DNA from: Erythrobacter sp. HKB08
Lineage (GTDB): Bacteria > Pseudomonadota > Alphaproteobacteria > Sphingomonadales > Sphingomonadaceae
Assembly: GCF_004114695.1 (NCBI RefSeq)
Contig: NZ_CP035310.1
Span: 2,029,501-2,093,500 of the forward strand
Direction: 5' to 3'
DNA: 64,000 bases
Positions 1 through 8,517 of this stretch are shown piece after piece (within the stretch, counting starts at the first letter, position 1; every line of letters starts with the position of its first letter). The translations under genes were made by a program, and so were the position numbers. The notes under the pieces are model-generated. The model was not told the origin of the DNA, ran no database searches, and was given only the letters and a program-made list of their open reading frames with translations.

Positions 1-413
1 GGAAGCCGACCGAGGGCGATCCCGACTTGCTCGAAGCGTTCGCGCGCCAGGAAGGCGCAGCGGGCCGCATTCGCCTCGGTATCGCAGTTGCCGATGGACA
101 GCCCGTCGCGGCGCAGTTCTGGACGGTGGAGGACGGCACGGCCTACATCCACAAGCTCGCTCACATCGAGGCGGCCAAGCCGCTGTCTGCCGGAACGACC
201 CTGTCGGCCGCGCTGTTCGAGCATGTGATCGATCGCGACCATGTCGAGCTGGTCGACTTCGGAACCGGCGACGATCCCTACAAGCGCGACTGGATGGACG
301 GCGAACGCCCCCGCTACCGCCTCGAATGCCTCGACCCGTCAAATCCTCGTCTTTGGCCGCGGATACTAAGGCTTGCCCTGCGCAAACTTGCGAAGCGCAC
401 AGGGCGGAGCTAA
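1..413 (+). CDS. FemAB/BioF2-like GNAT acyltransferase, exosortase-A cluster (5' truncated by window)
   Basis: The frame is open to the first base of the window, so the N-terminal part lies outside. The visible part reads as the C-terminal half of a BioF2/FemAB-like GNAT domain: a strand pattern around AAQFWTV, then YIHKLAH, and near the end DFGTGDDPYKRDWM. That last block is typical of the acetyltransferases that travel with exosortase A (PEP-CTERM) polysaccharide loci. It is followed 32 bp later by an acyl carrier protein and two exosortase-associated hydrolases, which supports the assignment. The substrate is unknown; transfer of an acyl group to an amino sugar or protein of the exopolysaccharide system is an inference. 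Confidence 0.75.
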   Translation, partial: KPTEGDPDLLEAFARQEGAAGRIRLGIAVADGQPVAAQFWTVEDGTAYIHKLAHIEAAKPLSAGTTLSAALFEHVIDRDHVELVDFGTGDDPYKRDWMDGERPRYRLECLDPSNPRLWPRILRLALRKLAKRTGRS

Positions 414-445
414 GGGCGACGCCTCGAAAACAGGGGATTACGGCA

Positions 446-757
446 ATGGCCGGCGAAACCGAAACCAGCATCGAGAAGAAAGGCCTCGCGCCGAGCCGTC
501 AGCAGATCGACGACACCTTGCGTTCGATCCTCGCCGACGTGCTGGGCCTCGACGCCGACCGGGTCGAGGAATTCGACGCCGATACCGGCCTGTTCGGCCA
601 CCTTCCGGAACTGGATTCGATGGCGGTCGCCGGACTGCTGACCGAGATCGAGGATCGCTTGCACATCATCATCGAAGACGAAGATGTCGATGCGGAAATG
701 ATCGAGACCTACGGCGGCCTCCTCGCCTTTGCCGAAATGAAGGTCGTCGCGGCCTGA
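446..757 (+). CDS. Acyl carrier protein, exosortase-A system-associated
   Basis: 103 aa. The ATG at 446 follows an AGGGGA element; a longer in-frame extension to 326 would overlap the previous gene and is not ACP-like. The acceptor serine is Ser58 in the LDSMA motif, where 4'-phosphopantetheine would attach, within a predicted helical bundle (residues 20-100). The C-terminal half is very acidic (IIEDEDVDAEM), as in ACPs. In exosortase-A loci such stand-alone ACPs occur next to the two hydrolases found here. It probably carries an acyl chain for the neighbouring acyltransferase, but the cargo is unknown. The stop is followed by the next start after 2 bp, suggesting coupling. Confidence 0.85.
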   Translation: MAGETETSIEKKGLAPSRQQIDDTLRSILADVLGLDADRVEEFDADTGLFGHLPELDSMAVAGLLTEIEDRLHIIIEDEDVDAEMIETYGGLLAFAEMKVVAA

Positions 758-759
758 TC

Positions 760-1446
760 ATGCGCACTGTCACCAGCTGGCAGGCGCCCATCGGCGACGG
801 CAAGACGCGCGAGGAGATCGCGCTCCAGTTCAGGCAGGATCGCCCTACCCGGCTGCTCGTCCTCCCGCCGCTGTTCGACGAAGGAAACAAGCTGCGCCAC
901 CAGCTGGTGGAGGTCATGCGCAGGCTCGACCTGTCGGGCATCGATAGCGTCCTGCCCGACCTTCCCGGGCAGAATGAAAGCCTGCTCACTCCCGAGAAAC
1001 TGACGCTCGCGATGCTCGAAAATGCTGCGGCCGATGCTGCGCAGCATTTCGGCGCAACGCACTGTCTGTCGGTGCGCAATTCAGCCTGTTTCGCGCCGGT
1101 CGAATTGCCGGGCTGGAGCTATGCCCCGGTGTCCGGCTCATCCGCGATCCGCTCGCTCATGCGTGCGCGCAGCATCGCCGCGAAAGAGGCGGGGCGCGAG
1201 GAGGCTCTTTCCAATATCGAGGCACAGGCGCGGGATGGCGGCACCGAACTCGCCGGCTGGAAGCTCAGCGCACAATTCTTCGCCGAGATGATGGATGCGC
1301 AGCCGCGCGCGGCAGAAGCGCATACCGAGATCCGTCAGGAAGAAATCGGCGGAAAACCGCTCTGGCTGCGCGCGGAGCCGGACGACGATCCTGATCAGGC
1401 CGATGCACTTGCCGCCATCATCGCTGTCGGGATGCTAGAGACATGA
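760..1446 (+). CDS. Alpha/beta-hydrolase-like protein, exosortase-A system hydrolase 2 family (divergent)
   Basis: 228 aa, starting with the ATG 2 bp after the ACP stop. The beginning LLVLPPLFDEGNKLRH matches the PPF-EE-NK-R pattern of exosortase-A-associated hydrolase 2 proteins, and LPDLPGQNES fits the PDL-G-GDS strand-turn of that family. Where an alpha/beta hydrolase would place its nucleophile elbow there is SVRNSACF, with no G-x-S-x-G, so a classical catalytic triad is not visible. It may be a structural relative or use another chemistry. The stop overlaps the start of the next gene (ATGA at 1443), so the two are translationally coupled. Confidence 0.65.
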   Translation: MRTVTSWQAPIGDGKTREEIALQFRQDRPTRLLVLPPLFDEGNKLRHQLVEVMRRLDLSGIDSVLPDLPGQNESLLTPEKLTLAMLENAAADAAQHFGATHCLSVRNSACFAPVELPGWSYAPVSGSSAIRSLMRARSIAAKEAGREEALSNIEAQARDGGTELAGWKLSAQFFAEMMDAQPRAAEAHTEIRQEEIGGKPLWLRAEPDDDPDQADALAAIIAVGMLET

Positions 1447-2222
1447 GCCGTATCCCCCTCACCTTCGAATGCCAGGGCGTGAAGTGCGTCGGAACGCTCG
1501 ATACCGCTCCCGGCCTCACCGGCCTGCTGATCGTCAATGGCGGCAATGAAATCCGCTCGGGCGCTTTTCAGGGCCAGTCCCGTCTCGCAGCCCGGATCGC
1601 CAAGGCTGGCTTTCCGGTCTTCCGCTTCGACCGCCGCGGAACCGGAGACAGCGATGGCGAGAACCGCGGCTTCCGCAAGAGCCGCAAGGACATCCTCGCT
1701 GCTATCGAGGCCTTCCAGGCCACTACCCCGCAGATGACCCGCATCGTCGCCTTCGGCAACTGCGATGCTGCGAGCGCGTTGATGCTCGCCTCGGGCGCCG
1801 GGTGCGATCGCCTTATCCTCGCAAACCCGTGGACCTTCGAGGACGGTGCGGTCGAGCAAACTCCCGATGCGGTGCGCACGCGCTACCTGGCGAAACTCGC
1901 CAAGCGCGGTGAATGGAAGCGTCTGCTGACCGGCGGCGTGAACCTTCGCAAGCTGGCAAAGGGGCTCGTGGCAGCGGCCAAGCCGGCTGCTCCTCCCTCG
2001 GCACTGACCGACGAGATGCGAGCGGGCCTCGCCGAGTTCGGCGGAAGCTACAAGTTCCTGATTGCGGGGCGCGACCGTACGGGTCTCGCTTTCGAGAAAA
2101 GCTGGCGTGGCGATGAGCAGCGCATTGCCCGATGCGAAGGCGCCACCCATGGCTTCGTCGAAGCTGAAGCGGCGCAGTGGCTCGAAAAGAAGCTGCTCGG
2201 CACGCTGCGCAAGACCGACTAG
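1443..2222 (+). CDS. Exosortase-A system-associated hydrolase 1
   Basis: 259 aa alpha/beta hydrolase. The signature GGNEIRSGA (about residues 33-41) and the strand FRFDRRGTGDSDGE (about 60-73) are characteristic of hydrolase 1 of the exosortase-A locus. The nucleophile elbow reads AFGNCDAAS, so Cys107 takes the place of the usual serine; a cysteine at this point is normal for the family. It closes the exosortase-A cluster: the next gene is on the opposite strand and the two stop codons share the CTAG at 2219-2222. The biochemical role (acyl or thioester hydrolysis in exopolysaccharide assembly) is inferred from context only. Confidence 0.85.
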   Translation: MSRIPLTFECQGVKCVGTLDTAPGLTGLLIVNGGNEIRSGAFQGQSRLAARIAKAGFPVFRFDRRGTGDSDGENRGFRKSRKDILAAIEAFQATTPQMTRIVAFGNCDAASALMLASGAGCDRLILANPWTFEDGAVEQTPDAVRTRYLAKLAKRGEWKRLLTGGVNLRKLAKGLVAAAKPAAPPSALTDEMRAGLAEFGGSYKFLIAGRDRTGLAFEKSWRGDEQRIARCEGATHGFVEAEAAQWLEKKLLGTLRKTD

Positions 2223-3412
2223 CGCTCGAACAGGCTGGTCAGTTCGACATGGGTCGACCAGCGGAACTGGCCGACGGGTCGCAGTTTCGTGAGGCGATAG
2301 CCTGCATCGACCAACGTTCTCGCATCGCGCGCCCAGCTCGATGGATTGCAGCTGACATAGGCGATCCTGCCGACGCTCGAACCGGCAAGCTGCGCGACCT
2401 GCTCGCGTGCACCGGCACGCGGCGGGTCGAGCACGACGGCATCGAAGCGGCTGCATTCCTCGCTCGTGAGCGGGTTGCGGAAGAGGTCCCGGTGAAGGCC
2501 TGCAACCTCGAGCCCGCTGGATCGTGCGGCGGTTAGGCAAGCGGCATGCGCGTCCCTCGCCCCCTCGACTGCGAGCAGCTTGCGTCCTTCCATCAGGCCG
2601 AAGGTGAATGTCCCGAGACCCGCAAACAGGTCGGCGATCGTCCCGGCACCGCTCAGGAAGCTGGCGACGTCCGTGACAAGCTGCGCCTCTCCATCCAGCG
2701 TCGGTTGCAGGAAGGCCTTGTGCGGCATCCGCACCGCAACGCCATTGAAGCTGACGGTGACCGGTTCGGGCTCCCAATGCAGTTCCGGACCGAAACCCTG
2801 GTCGACCGAGAGGCGCGCAAGGCCATGCTCGCGCGCGAAATCCTGCAGCCGCTCGATCGCCTGCAAGCCCTCGACTTCGAGTTTGGCGAATTCGCAGACG
2901 ATACCCTGGTCCGCGACGGCAAGATGGCAGTCTATGCTCCCGCGCTGGCGGAATGCGCTGAGCAGCTTGCGAAGCGGGCCGACTAGCGCTGCCAATTGCG
3001 GCAGGAGGACCGGGCATTCGCGCAGGTCGACGATCTTGTGCGATTTCTCCTCGCGGAAACCGAGTGCAGCGCCCTTGCCCGGCACGCCATGCAGCGTCGC
3101 GCGTCGCCGAGTACCGGGCGGCGAGCAGTAGGTTTCGAGCACTTCCCCGGGTGAAATGTCTTGCCCATCTGCCGCATCGAGCACCCGGCGCGTGACGAAC
3201 TCGCGCCACGCTGTCTCATCGGCATGCTGCAACTGGCACCCGCCGCATTTCCCGAAATGGCGGCACGGCGGATCGGCGTGGTGCGGTCCGAACTGGAGCG
3301 AGCCATCGGGAAGCAGCACGTCACCGGGCACTCCGCCCGCGACGTGCTTGCCGCCAGCGGTCAGTCCGTCACCGCGCGCAGCGATGCGGACGATCGGATC
3401 GCCTTCGCTCAC
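2219..3412 (-). CDS. rlmD: 23S rRNA (uracil-5-)-methyltransferase, RlmD/RumA family
   Basis: 397 aa class I SAM-dependent RNA methyltransferase of the TrmA/RumA group. An N-terminal TRAM-like segment (1-45) is followed by the [4Fe-4S] ligands Cys50, Cys56 and Cys59 (CRHFGKCGGC), with a further Cys in LRECPVL. The SAM site is in DLFAGLGTFTFGL, and the catalytic cysteine loop is YVSCNPSSWARD near the C-terminus. The enzyme makes 5-methyluridine in 23S rRNA (U1939 in E. coli); assignment to U1939 rather than another site is by family. The start overlaps the stop of nnr by 4 bp (ATGA), so the two are co-transcribed. Confidence 0.9.
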   Translation of the reverse strand: MSEGDPIVRIAARGDGLTAGGKHVAGGVPGDVLLPDGSLQFGPHHADPPCRHFGKCGGCQLQHADETAWREFVTRRVLDAADGQDISPGEVLETYCSPPGTRRRATLHGVPGKGAALGFREEKSHKIVDLRECPVLLPQLAALVGPLRKLLSAFRQRGSIDCHLAVADQGIVCEFAKLEVEGLQAIERLQDFAREHGLARLSVDQGFGPELHWEPEPVTVSFNGVAVRMPHKAFLQPTLDGEAQLVTDVASFLSGAGTIADLFAGLGTFTFGLMEGRKLLAVEGARDAHAACLTAARSSGLEVAGLHRDLFRNPLTSEECSRFDAVVLDPPRAGAREQVAQLAGSSVGRIAYVSCNPSSWARDARTLVDAGYRLTKLRPVGQFRWSTHVELTSLFER

Positions 3413-4830
3413 AGGCAGGCGGCGAGCGCTAGCGGGACGGCGTCAGCAAGCTCGTCGGCCGTGAAAGCCGGGCCGCACTGGCGCGCAGCTTCGCCATGGA
3501 GCCAGACGGCACGACATGCTGCATCGAACGGATCGTCGCCCGTCGCCAAGCGGCTGGCGACTATGCCTGCAAGCACGTCACCGCTGCCGGCAACCGAGAG
3601 CCAGCTGGATGCAGGTTCGAACGCGCCAAGGAGGATGGTTTCGCCATCCTCGTCGCCTTCGCCATGGACGGTCGTGTCCGGACCCTTGGCGATGACCGTC
3701 ATCCCGGTTGCCCCCTGCAGGCCCGCGGCCTTGTGACGCTTGGTTTCACCCTCGACGCCGAATGCCTTGCACAGCGTGTTGAGCTCGCCCTCGTGCGGCG
3801 TCGCCACGATCGATTCCGGATCGGCATCCTGCAGCATCGAGTAATCGAGAATCTGCAGCGCATCGGCGTCGAGGACAGTCGGCAATTGCAGGTCTAGCGC
3901 GAGGCGCAGCCGCTCGCGCGCAACGTCGCCGATGCCGAGGCCAGGACCGATCAGCAACGCATCGAGCCGCGGGTCCTCGAGCGACACGTCGAGCGCCTGC
4001 GTGTCGACGACGAGGCTGTGCGGAACGTGGTCGGGCTTTTCCGGCGTGAAGAGCTTCACATAGCCAGCACCCGCATGCATCGCGGCCTTTGCCGACAGCA
4101 TGGGTGCACCGGGCATCTCGCCGCCGATCACCGCGAGCAATCCGCGCGTGTATTTGTGTGCGCCCGCCCAAGGGCCCCGAATGGCGGGTCGCCGCATCAG
4201 ATAGGCGCCCGACTTGCATCCCTCCACCCCGATGTCGACGAGGTGCAACCGCCCCATCTGCGTCGCCGCAAGGCCGCAGAAATGCGCGTATTTCCACGCG
4301 CCGAGCGCGACGGTGCAGTCATAGCCGTAAGACCGGTCGAAATAGTCGCCGCTATCGGCCTCGATCCCGCTCGGCAGGTCGATCGCCACCGAGAGGTCGT
4401 GGCCGAGGAATGCTTTCTCGATTTCGCCCAACAGTTCGGGCGAGAGGCCGCGCGTCAGGCCGCTGCCAAACAGGCAGTCGACGAAGACGTGGCCTGTGGT
4501 TTTCCCGATGGAGGCTTGCACGTTCCCGGCAAAGAGCGAACGGGCGGTGCGTGCCGCGTCGGTCTTGGGTTCCATCGGCGCCACGACGGTCACCGGTACG
4601 CTGCGCTCGTGCAGCGCCTGTGCGATCACATAGCCGTCGCCGCCATTGTTTCCCGGTCCGCAAAGGATTGTGACAGGCCGCCCCGCCCCTATCCGCCAGA
4701 CGATCTCGGCCGCACCGCGCCCGGCGCGCTGCATCAGCTCGTCGACGCTGGTTCCGGCATCCATCAGTGCCTTTTCCGCCGCCTGCATCTGCGCGACGGA
4801 GAGGATCTGGTCAGCTTTGCGGTTCGTCAT
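3409..4830 (-). CDS. nnr: Bifunctional NAD(P)H-hydrate epimerase / ADP-dependent NAD(P)H-hydrate dehydratase
   Basis: 473 aa from the ATG at 4830 (another ATG lies two codons upstream at 4836; the open frame to 4929 would run far into the preceding lipoprotein gene). The N-terminal YjeF_N epimerase domain has GPGNNGGDGY and a GSGLTRG loop. The C-terminal ribokinase-like dehydratase domain has IGGEMPGAP, TPHEGEL and the VAGSGDVLAG motif that places the catalytic aspartate. It repairs damaged NADHX/NADPHX. The order epimerase-dehydratase in one chain matches bacterial Nnr. It overlaps the preceding lipoprotein gene by about 20 bp and rlmD by 4 bp. Confidence 0.92.
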   Translation of the reverse strand: MTNRKADQILSVAQMQAAEKALMDAGTSVDELMQRAGRGAAEIVWRIGAGRPVTILCGPGNNGGDGYVIAQALHERSVPVTVVAPMEPKTDAARTARSLFAGNVQASIGKTTGHVFVDCLFGSGLTRGLSPELLGEIEKAFLGHDLSVAIDLPSGIEADSGDYFDRSYGYDCTVALGAWKYAHFCGLAATQMGRLHLVDIGVEGCKSGAYLMRRPAIRGPWAGAHKYTRGLLAVIGGEMPGAPMLSAKAAMHAGAGYVKLFTPEKPDHVPHSLVVDTQALDVSLEDPRLDALLIGPGLGIGDVARERLRLALDLQLPTVLDADALQILDYSMLQDADPESIVATPHEGELNTLCKAFGVEGETKRHKAAGLQGATGMTVIAKGPDTTVHGEGDEDGETILLGAFEPASSWLSVAGSGDVLAGIVASRLATGDDPFDAACRAVWLHGEAARQCGPAFTADELADAVPLALAACL

Positions 4831-5185
4831 TGCCATCGAGCCGAACCGGTAGGCGATAACGGTCGGTTCCGACAACCACTTCGAGCCGCTGCGGATCGCC
4901 GCCGAGCGAATTGGTCGCAACATCCGCACCGTCGAGAGCTTCGAGGCCGGACAAGTCGGACTGCACGCGGAAGCGCCGGAAGCCGCCGTCAGGGTGACGG
5001 ATCACGACCTGCGTTGCGCCCTCGACCTCGGCAAATTCGATGAAGCAATCAGGGCCGAACTCACTCCCTTCGCCGAGCGCGCATTCGACGACCTGCGCGC
5101 CTTCATCGGCCACGGGCTGGGTCTCGCCCGAGCCTCCGCAACCTGCGAGCAGGAAAGCTGAAAAGGCGGCGCTAAATATCCGCAA
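4811..5185 (-). CDS. Small lipoprotein with TTG start, between ilvD and nnr
   Basis: 124 aa if translation starts at the TTG at 5185, giving [16 protein letters not shown], a compact signal peptide with lipobox LAGC (Cys16). No ATG gives a sensible N-terminus: longer in-frame starts lie inside ilvD in another frame and produce arginine-rich shadow sequence. A purine-rich AAGGAA stands about 11 bases upstream. The mature part is acidic with two cysteines ([17 protein letters not shown]) and predicted beta strands ([18 protein letters not shown]). The gene overlaps the end of ilvD (14 bp) and the beginning of nnr (about 20 bp). The function is unknown; an outer-membrane or periplasmic lipoprotein is inferred. 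Confidence 0.75.
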   Translation of the reverse strand: MRIFSAAFSAFLLAGCGGSGETQPVADEGAQVVECALGEGSEFGPDCFIEFAEVEGATQVVIRHPDGGFRRFRVQSDLSGLEALDGADVATNSLGGDPQRLEVVVGTDRYRLPVRLDGNDEPQS

Positions 5186-6893
5186 AGACGTGTTTTTCCT
5201 TGGCTGCGCCCGGATGAGTGACTGCGCCCTTGCTGGCCGGACCGACATTCTGTGCATAGCGCCACAGCGCGCCCGATTGGTAGTCGTTCTCGCGCGGCTG
5301 CCACGCCTTGCGACGCGCCTTGAGAGTTGCTTCGTCCACCTCGAGCTCGATCGTTCCTGTGACGGCATCGATCGAAATGGTGTCGCCATCCTCGACCAGC
5401 GCGATCGGGCCGCCCTCTGCCGCCTCGGGGCCGACATGCCCGATACAGAACCCGCGGGTCGCGCCAGAGAACCGCCCGTCGGTGATGAGCGCGACCTTCT
5501 CGCCCATGCCCTGACCGTAGAGCGCGGCCGTGGTCGCCAGCATTTCGCGCATGCCCGGGCCGCCCTTGGGGCCTTCGTAGCGAATGACGATCACGCTGCC
5601 TTCGGCGATATCGCGCTTCTCGACCGCTTCGAAAGCATCTTCCTCGCATTCGAAGACCCGTGCCGGGCCCGAAAACTGGAGGCGTTCCATCCCCGCGACT
5701 TTCACGATCGCGCCATCGGGGGCGAGCGAGCCCTTGAGGCCGACGACACCGCCGGTCGGCGTGATCGGGTTCTTCACGTCGTAGAAGACCTTCTGGTCCG
5801 GGTTCCAGGTGATCTCCTCGATGTTCTCGCCCAGCGTCTTGCCGGTCACGGTCATCGGTTCGGGGTCGATGAAGCCGCCGTCGAGCAGCGTCTTCATGGC
5901 CATGTACACACCACCGGCCTCGTGCAAGTCCTTGGCGACATATTGCCCGCCGGGCTTGAGGTCCGCGATATAAGGCGTTGATTTGAATATCTCGGCGACG
6001 TCGAAGAGGTCGAATTCGATGCCGCATTCGCTGGCCATGGCAGGCAGGTGCAGCGCTGCGTTGGTCGAACCGCCTGTTGCAGCGACCACGCGCGCTGCAT
6101 TCTCGAAAGCCGCCTTGGTGCAGATGTCACGCGGGCGCAGGTTCTTCTCCAGCAGCGTCATCACCTGGCGACCTGCAGCGACCGCGATCTCCTCGCGAGA
6201 CTTATAAGGAGCAGGCGCCATATTGCTGTTCGGCAAGGATAATCCGATAGCCTCGCCGACACATGCCATGGTGTTGGCGGTGAACTGGCCGCCGCAGGCG
6301 CCGTGTCCCGGACAGGCAACCTTTTCGAGCGCAGTCAGCTCCTTGAGCGGGCAATTGCCCGCTGCATGCTGGCCCACCGCCTCGAACACGTCGACCACCG
6401 TCACGTCCTTGTCGTGGAACCGACCCGGCAGGATCGAGCCGCCGTATACGAAGATGCTCGGCACGTTGAGGCGCAGCATCGACATCATCATGCCGGGCAG
6501 GCTCTTGTCGCACCCAGCGAAGCCGACGATCGCGTCGTAGCAGTGTCCGCGCACGGAAAGCTCGACCGAATCCGCGATGACCTCGCGGCTGACGAGCGAG
6601 CTCTTCATGCCTTGGTGGCCCATCGCGATGCCGTCGGTCACGGTGATGGTATTGAAGCGGCGCGGCGTGCCCCCGCCCTCTTCCACCCCGCGGCGGCAGA
6701 CATCGGCCTGCGCATCGAGCGTGGTGTTGCAAGGCGCGCTGTCGTTGCCGGCGGAGACTACGGCCACGAAAGGCTGGGCGATCTCCTGCTCGGTCATCCC
6801 CATTGCGTAGTAATAAGATCGGTGCGGCGCCCGCTCCGGACCAACGGAGACATGGCGGCTGGGCAGCTTGGACTTGTCGAATTTGGCGGTCAC
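5172..6893 (-). CDS. ilvD: Dihydroxy-acid dehydratase
   Basis: 573 aa, starting at the GTG at 6893 behind a strong GGGAGG (7 bases away); the open frame to 6947 lacks such a site. It catalyses dehydration of 2,3-dihydroxy-isovalerate and -methylvalerate in valine, leucine and isoleucine synthesis. Iron-sulfur cluster cysteines are visible in [20 protein letters not shown] and [14 protein letters not shown], and the C-terminus has [11 protein letters not shown] with the substrate-binding loop. The length matches the family. A 6-bp hairpin (6911-6929) lies just upstream of the ribosome binding site, but no leader peptide rich in branched-chain residues is seen. Confidence 0.96.
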   Translation of the reverse strand: MTAKFDKSKLPSRHVSVGPERAPHRSYYYAMGMTEQEIAQPFVAVVSAGNDSAPCNTTLDAQADVCRRGVEEGGGTPRRFNTITVTDGIAMGHQGMKSSLVSREVIADSVELSVRGHCYDAIVGFAGCDKSLPGMMMSMLRLNVPSIFVYGGSILPGRFHDKDVTVVDVFEAVGQHAAGNCPLKELTALEKVACPGHGACGGQFTANTMACVGEAIGLSLPNSNMAPAPYKSREEIAVAAGRQVMTLLEKNLRPRDICTKAAFENAARVVAATGGSTNAALHLPAMASECGIEFDLFDVAEIFKSTPYIADLKPGGQYVAKDLHEAGGVYMAMKTLLDGGFIDPEPMTVTGKTLGENIEEITWNPDQKVFYDVKNPITPTGGVVGLKGSLAPDGAIVKVAGMERLQFSGPARVFECEEDAFEAVEKRDIAEGSVIVIRYEGPKGGPGMREMLATTAALYGQGMGEKVALITDGRFSGATRGFCIGHVGPEAAEGGPIALVEDGDTISIDAVTGTIELEVDEATLKARRKAWQPRENDYQSGALWRYAQNVGPASKGAVTHPGAAKEKHVFADI

Positions 6894-6966
6894 GCGATTT
6901 CCTCCCGTCACGCTGCTTTCGCCGCAGCGCGCCGCCATTTCAAGCACAAGCGATGTTTAGCGCCCC

Positions 6967-7698
6967 CTAGGCTCCCTTGAGAGCAAGCGCGGTACGGTTC
7001 GCCACATCGGTGATGAGAGCGGCCCAGCGCGCCTGGTCGGCCTCGGTCGAGATGAGGTCCTGGCGGATCTCGACGGTCAGGTAGTGGCGGCCATGCGCTT
7101 CGGCGTGGCGGTCCATCGTCGCGTTGAGGTCCTTGCCCGAATAGGGCTCGTTGTCGCCGACATGCAGCCCTTCCTCGCGGAAGAGGCGGATCGCGTGGAC
7201 GGCGGCGCTGTTATCCTCGTTGTAGAGCAGCGCCACTTCCCACGGGCGTTCTTCCATCGGCTTGCTTTCGAGCTTCGGGGTGAAGCTGTGCAGCGCGACG
7301 ATCAGCTCCGGCTTCGCTGCTTCCAGCCATTTGCCGAGCGCGTCGTGATAGGGCCGGTGGAAACGCTCGATCCGCTTTTCGATATCCGCGCCGATATTGC
7401 CGGGCACGAGATGGCCGTCGCTGCTGGTCGGGACGACACCGTCGGCGTCCTCCGTGCGGTGGAAGTCGCAGACCAGGCGGCTCACGGTCGCGATATGCGC
7501 GGGGATGGCATGGCGGCGCGCCATGCGATCGGCCACGCCCTCGGTCCCGATATCGAGCGCGATATGCGTGTCGAGAAGCTCGCGCGGTACGCCGAGTTCG
7601 ATATCCTCGGGCACAAAGTTGGATGCGTGATCGGCCACGCACACGATCCGGCCGGGAATGGGTTCGCCCACCTGGCGATAGGGCAATCCGTCGATCAT
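6967..7698 (-). CDS. N-formylglutamate amidohydrolase family protein
   Basis: 243 aa from the ATG at 7698, which overlaps the ispE stop (ATGA) and follows AAGGAAG. The N-terminal VADHASNFVP and LDIGTEGVAD, then VCDFHRTEDA, VALHSFTP and LTVEIRQD, fit the N-formylglutamate deformylase fold (PF05013), in which His/Asp/Glu residues bind zinc. The classic member HutG acts in histidine breakdown, but no other hut gene is nearby. The stand-alone form coupled to ispE may act on another N-formyl or amide substrate. The fold is clear; the substrate is not. Confidence 0.85.
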   Translation of the reverse strand: MIDGLPYRQVGEPIPGRIVCVADHASNFVPEDIELGVPRELLDTHIALDIGTEGVADRMARRHAIPAHIATVSRLVCDFHRTEDADGVVPTSSDGHLVPGNIGADIEKRIERFHRPYHDALGKWLEAAKPELIVALHSFTPKLESKPMEERPWEVALLYNEDNSAAVHAIRLFREEGLHVGDNEPYSGKDLNATMDRHAEAHGRHYLTVEIRQDLISTEADQARWAALITDVANRTALALKGA

Positions 7699-8507
7699 CG
7701 AAGTCTTCCTTGCATCAGCCACCACTGAGGATGGGCCCGGGCAATCTGCACGCGCGCCGCATCAGCGGTATCTGCTGTGTCATATAGTGCGAAACATGTG
7801 GCCCCTGAACCGGACATACGGACAAGAAACGCGTCCGTTCCACGCAGGGACACCAATACATCGGCGATTTCGGGACAAAGTCCGACTGCCGGCTGTTCGA
7901 GATCGTTACGCCCGGCAAGTGCGATTTCGCGGACGCTGCCCTCGGGCAAGGCTCCACGATCCTCGCCGTCCCACGCCTTGAATACCGGGCCGGTGGCAAG
8001 CGGGACGCGCGGATTGACGAGCAGGACATGCGTACCGGTCAGATCGCTTTCAATAGGCTCCAATTCGGTCCCGGTGCCGCGGCCGACGCAGGTCGTGCTC
8101 TCGACACAGGCCGGAACGTCCGCACCGAGCCGGGCCGCACGCGCCTGCCAGTCGTCGGGGAGGCCCGACATCTGCTCGACCATGCGGAACACCGCCCCCG
8201 CATCCGCCGAACCGCCGCCAAGACCGGCAGCGACCGGCAGGTTCTTCTCCAGCGTGATCGAAAGACCGTCGGCGCGCGGCAGTGCAGCTAACGCGCGCGA
8301 AACGAGATTGTCGAACGGATCGTCGATCCCGCCCGGGAATTCGCCAACGGTGCGAACCTCGTCCATAACCGCGCGCTTGGCGGTCAGTACATCGCCCTGG
8401 TCGACGAATGCAAAGACCGTCTCAAGCTCATGATAGCCATCCTCGCGCCGCTTGCGGACATGCAGCGCGAGGTTGATCTTGGCATATGCGGTTTCGGTCA
8501 GACCCAA
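7695..8507 (-). CDS. ispE: 4-diphosphocytidyl-2-C-methyl-D-erythritol kinase
   Basis: 270 aa GHMP kinase of the MEP isoprenoid pathway, phosphorylating the 2-hydroxyl of CDP-methylerythritol. The N-terminal YAKINLALHV holds the catalytic Lys and Asn, the ATP loop is LPVAAGLGGGSADAGA, and the C-terminal glycine motif is RMSGSGATCF. The start is a TTG at 8507, 10 bp after the ETF-QO stop; no ATG or GTG precedes the conserved YAKIN block, so a TTG start is required. It overlaps the following amidohydrolase by 4 bp. The size is slightly short of E. coli IspE but usual for the order. Confidence 0.93.
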   Translation of the reverse strand: MGLTETAYAKINLALHVRKRREDGYHELETVFAFVDQGDVLTAKRAVMDEVRTVGEFPGGIDDPFDNLVSRALAALPRADGLSITLEKNLPVAAGLGGGSADAGAVFRMVEQMSGLPDDWQARAARLGADVPACVESTTCVGRGTGTELEPIESDLTGTHVLLVNPRVPLATGPVFKAWDGEDRGALPEGSVREIALAGRNDLEQPAVGLCPEIADVLVSLRGTDAFLVRMSGSGATCFALYDTADTADAARVQIARAHPQWWLMQGRLR

Positions 8508-8517
8508 ACGGGCAGCC

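Noticed and set aside
6911-6929. CGCTGC/GCAGCG hairpin before ilvD as an attenuator
   Set aside because: There is no leader peptide with branched-chain codons and no alternative pairing or T run, so attenuation cannot be supported.
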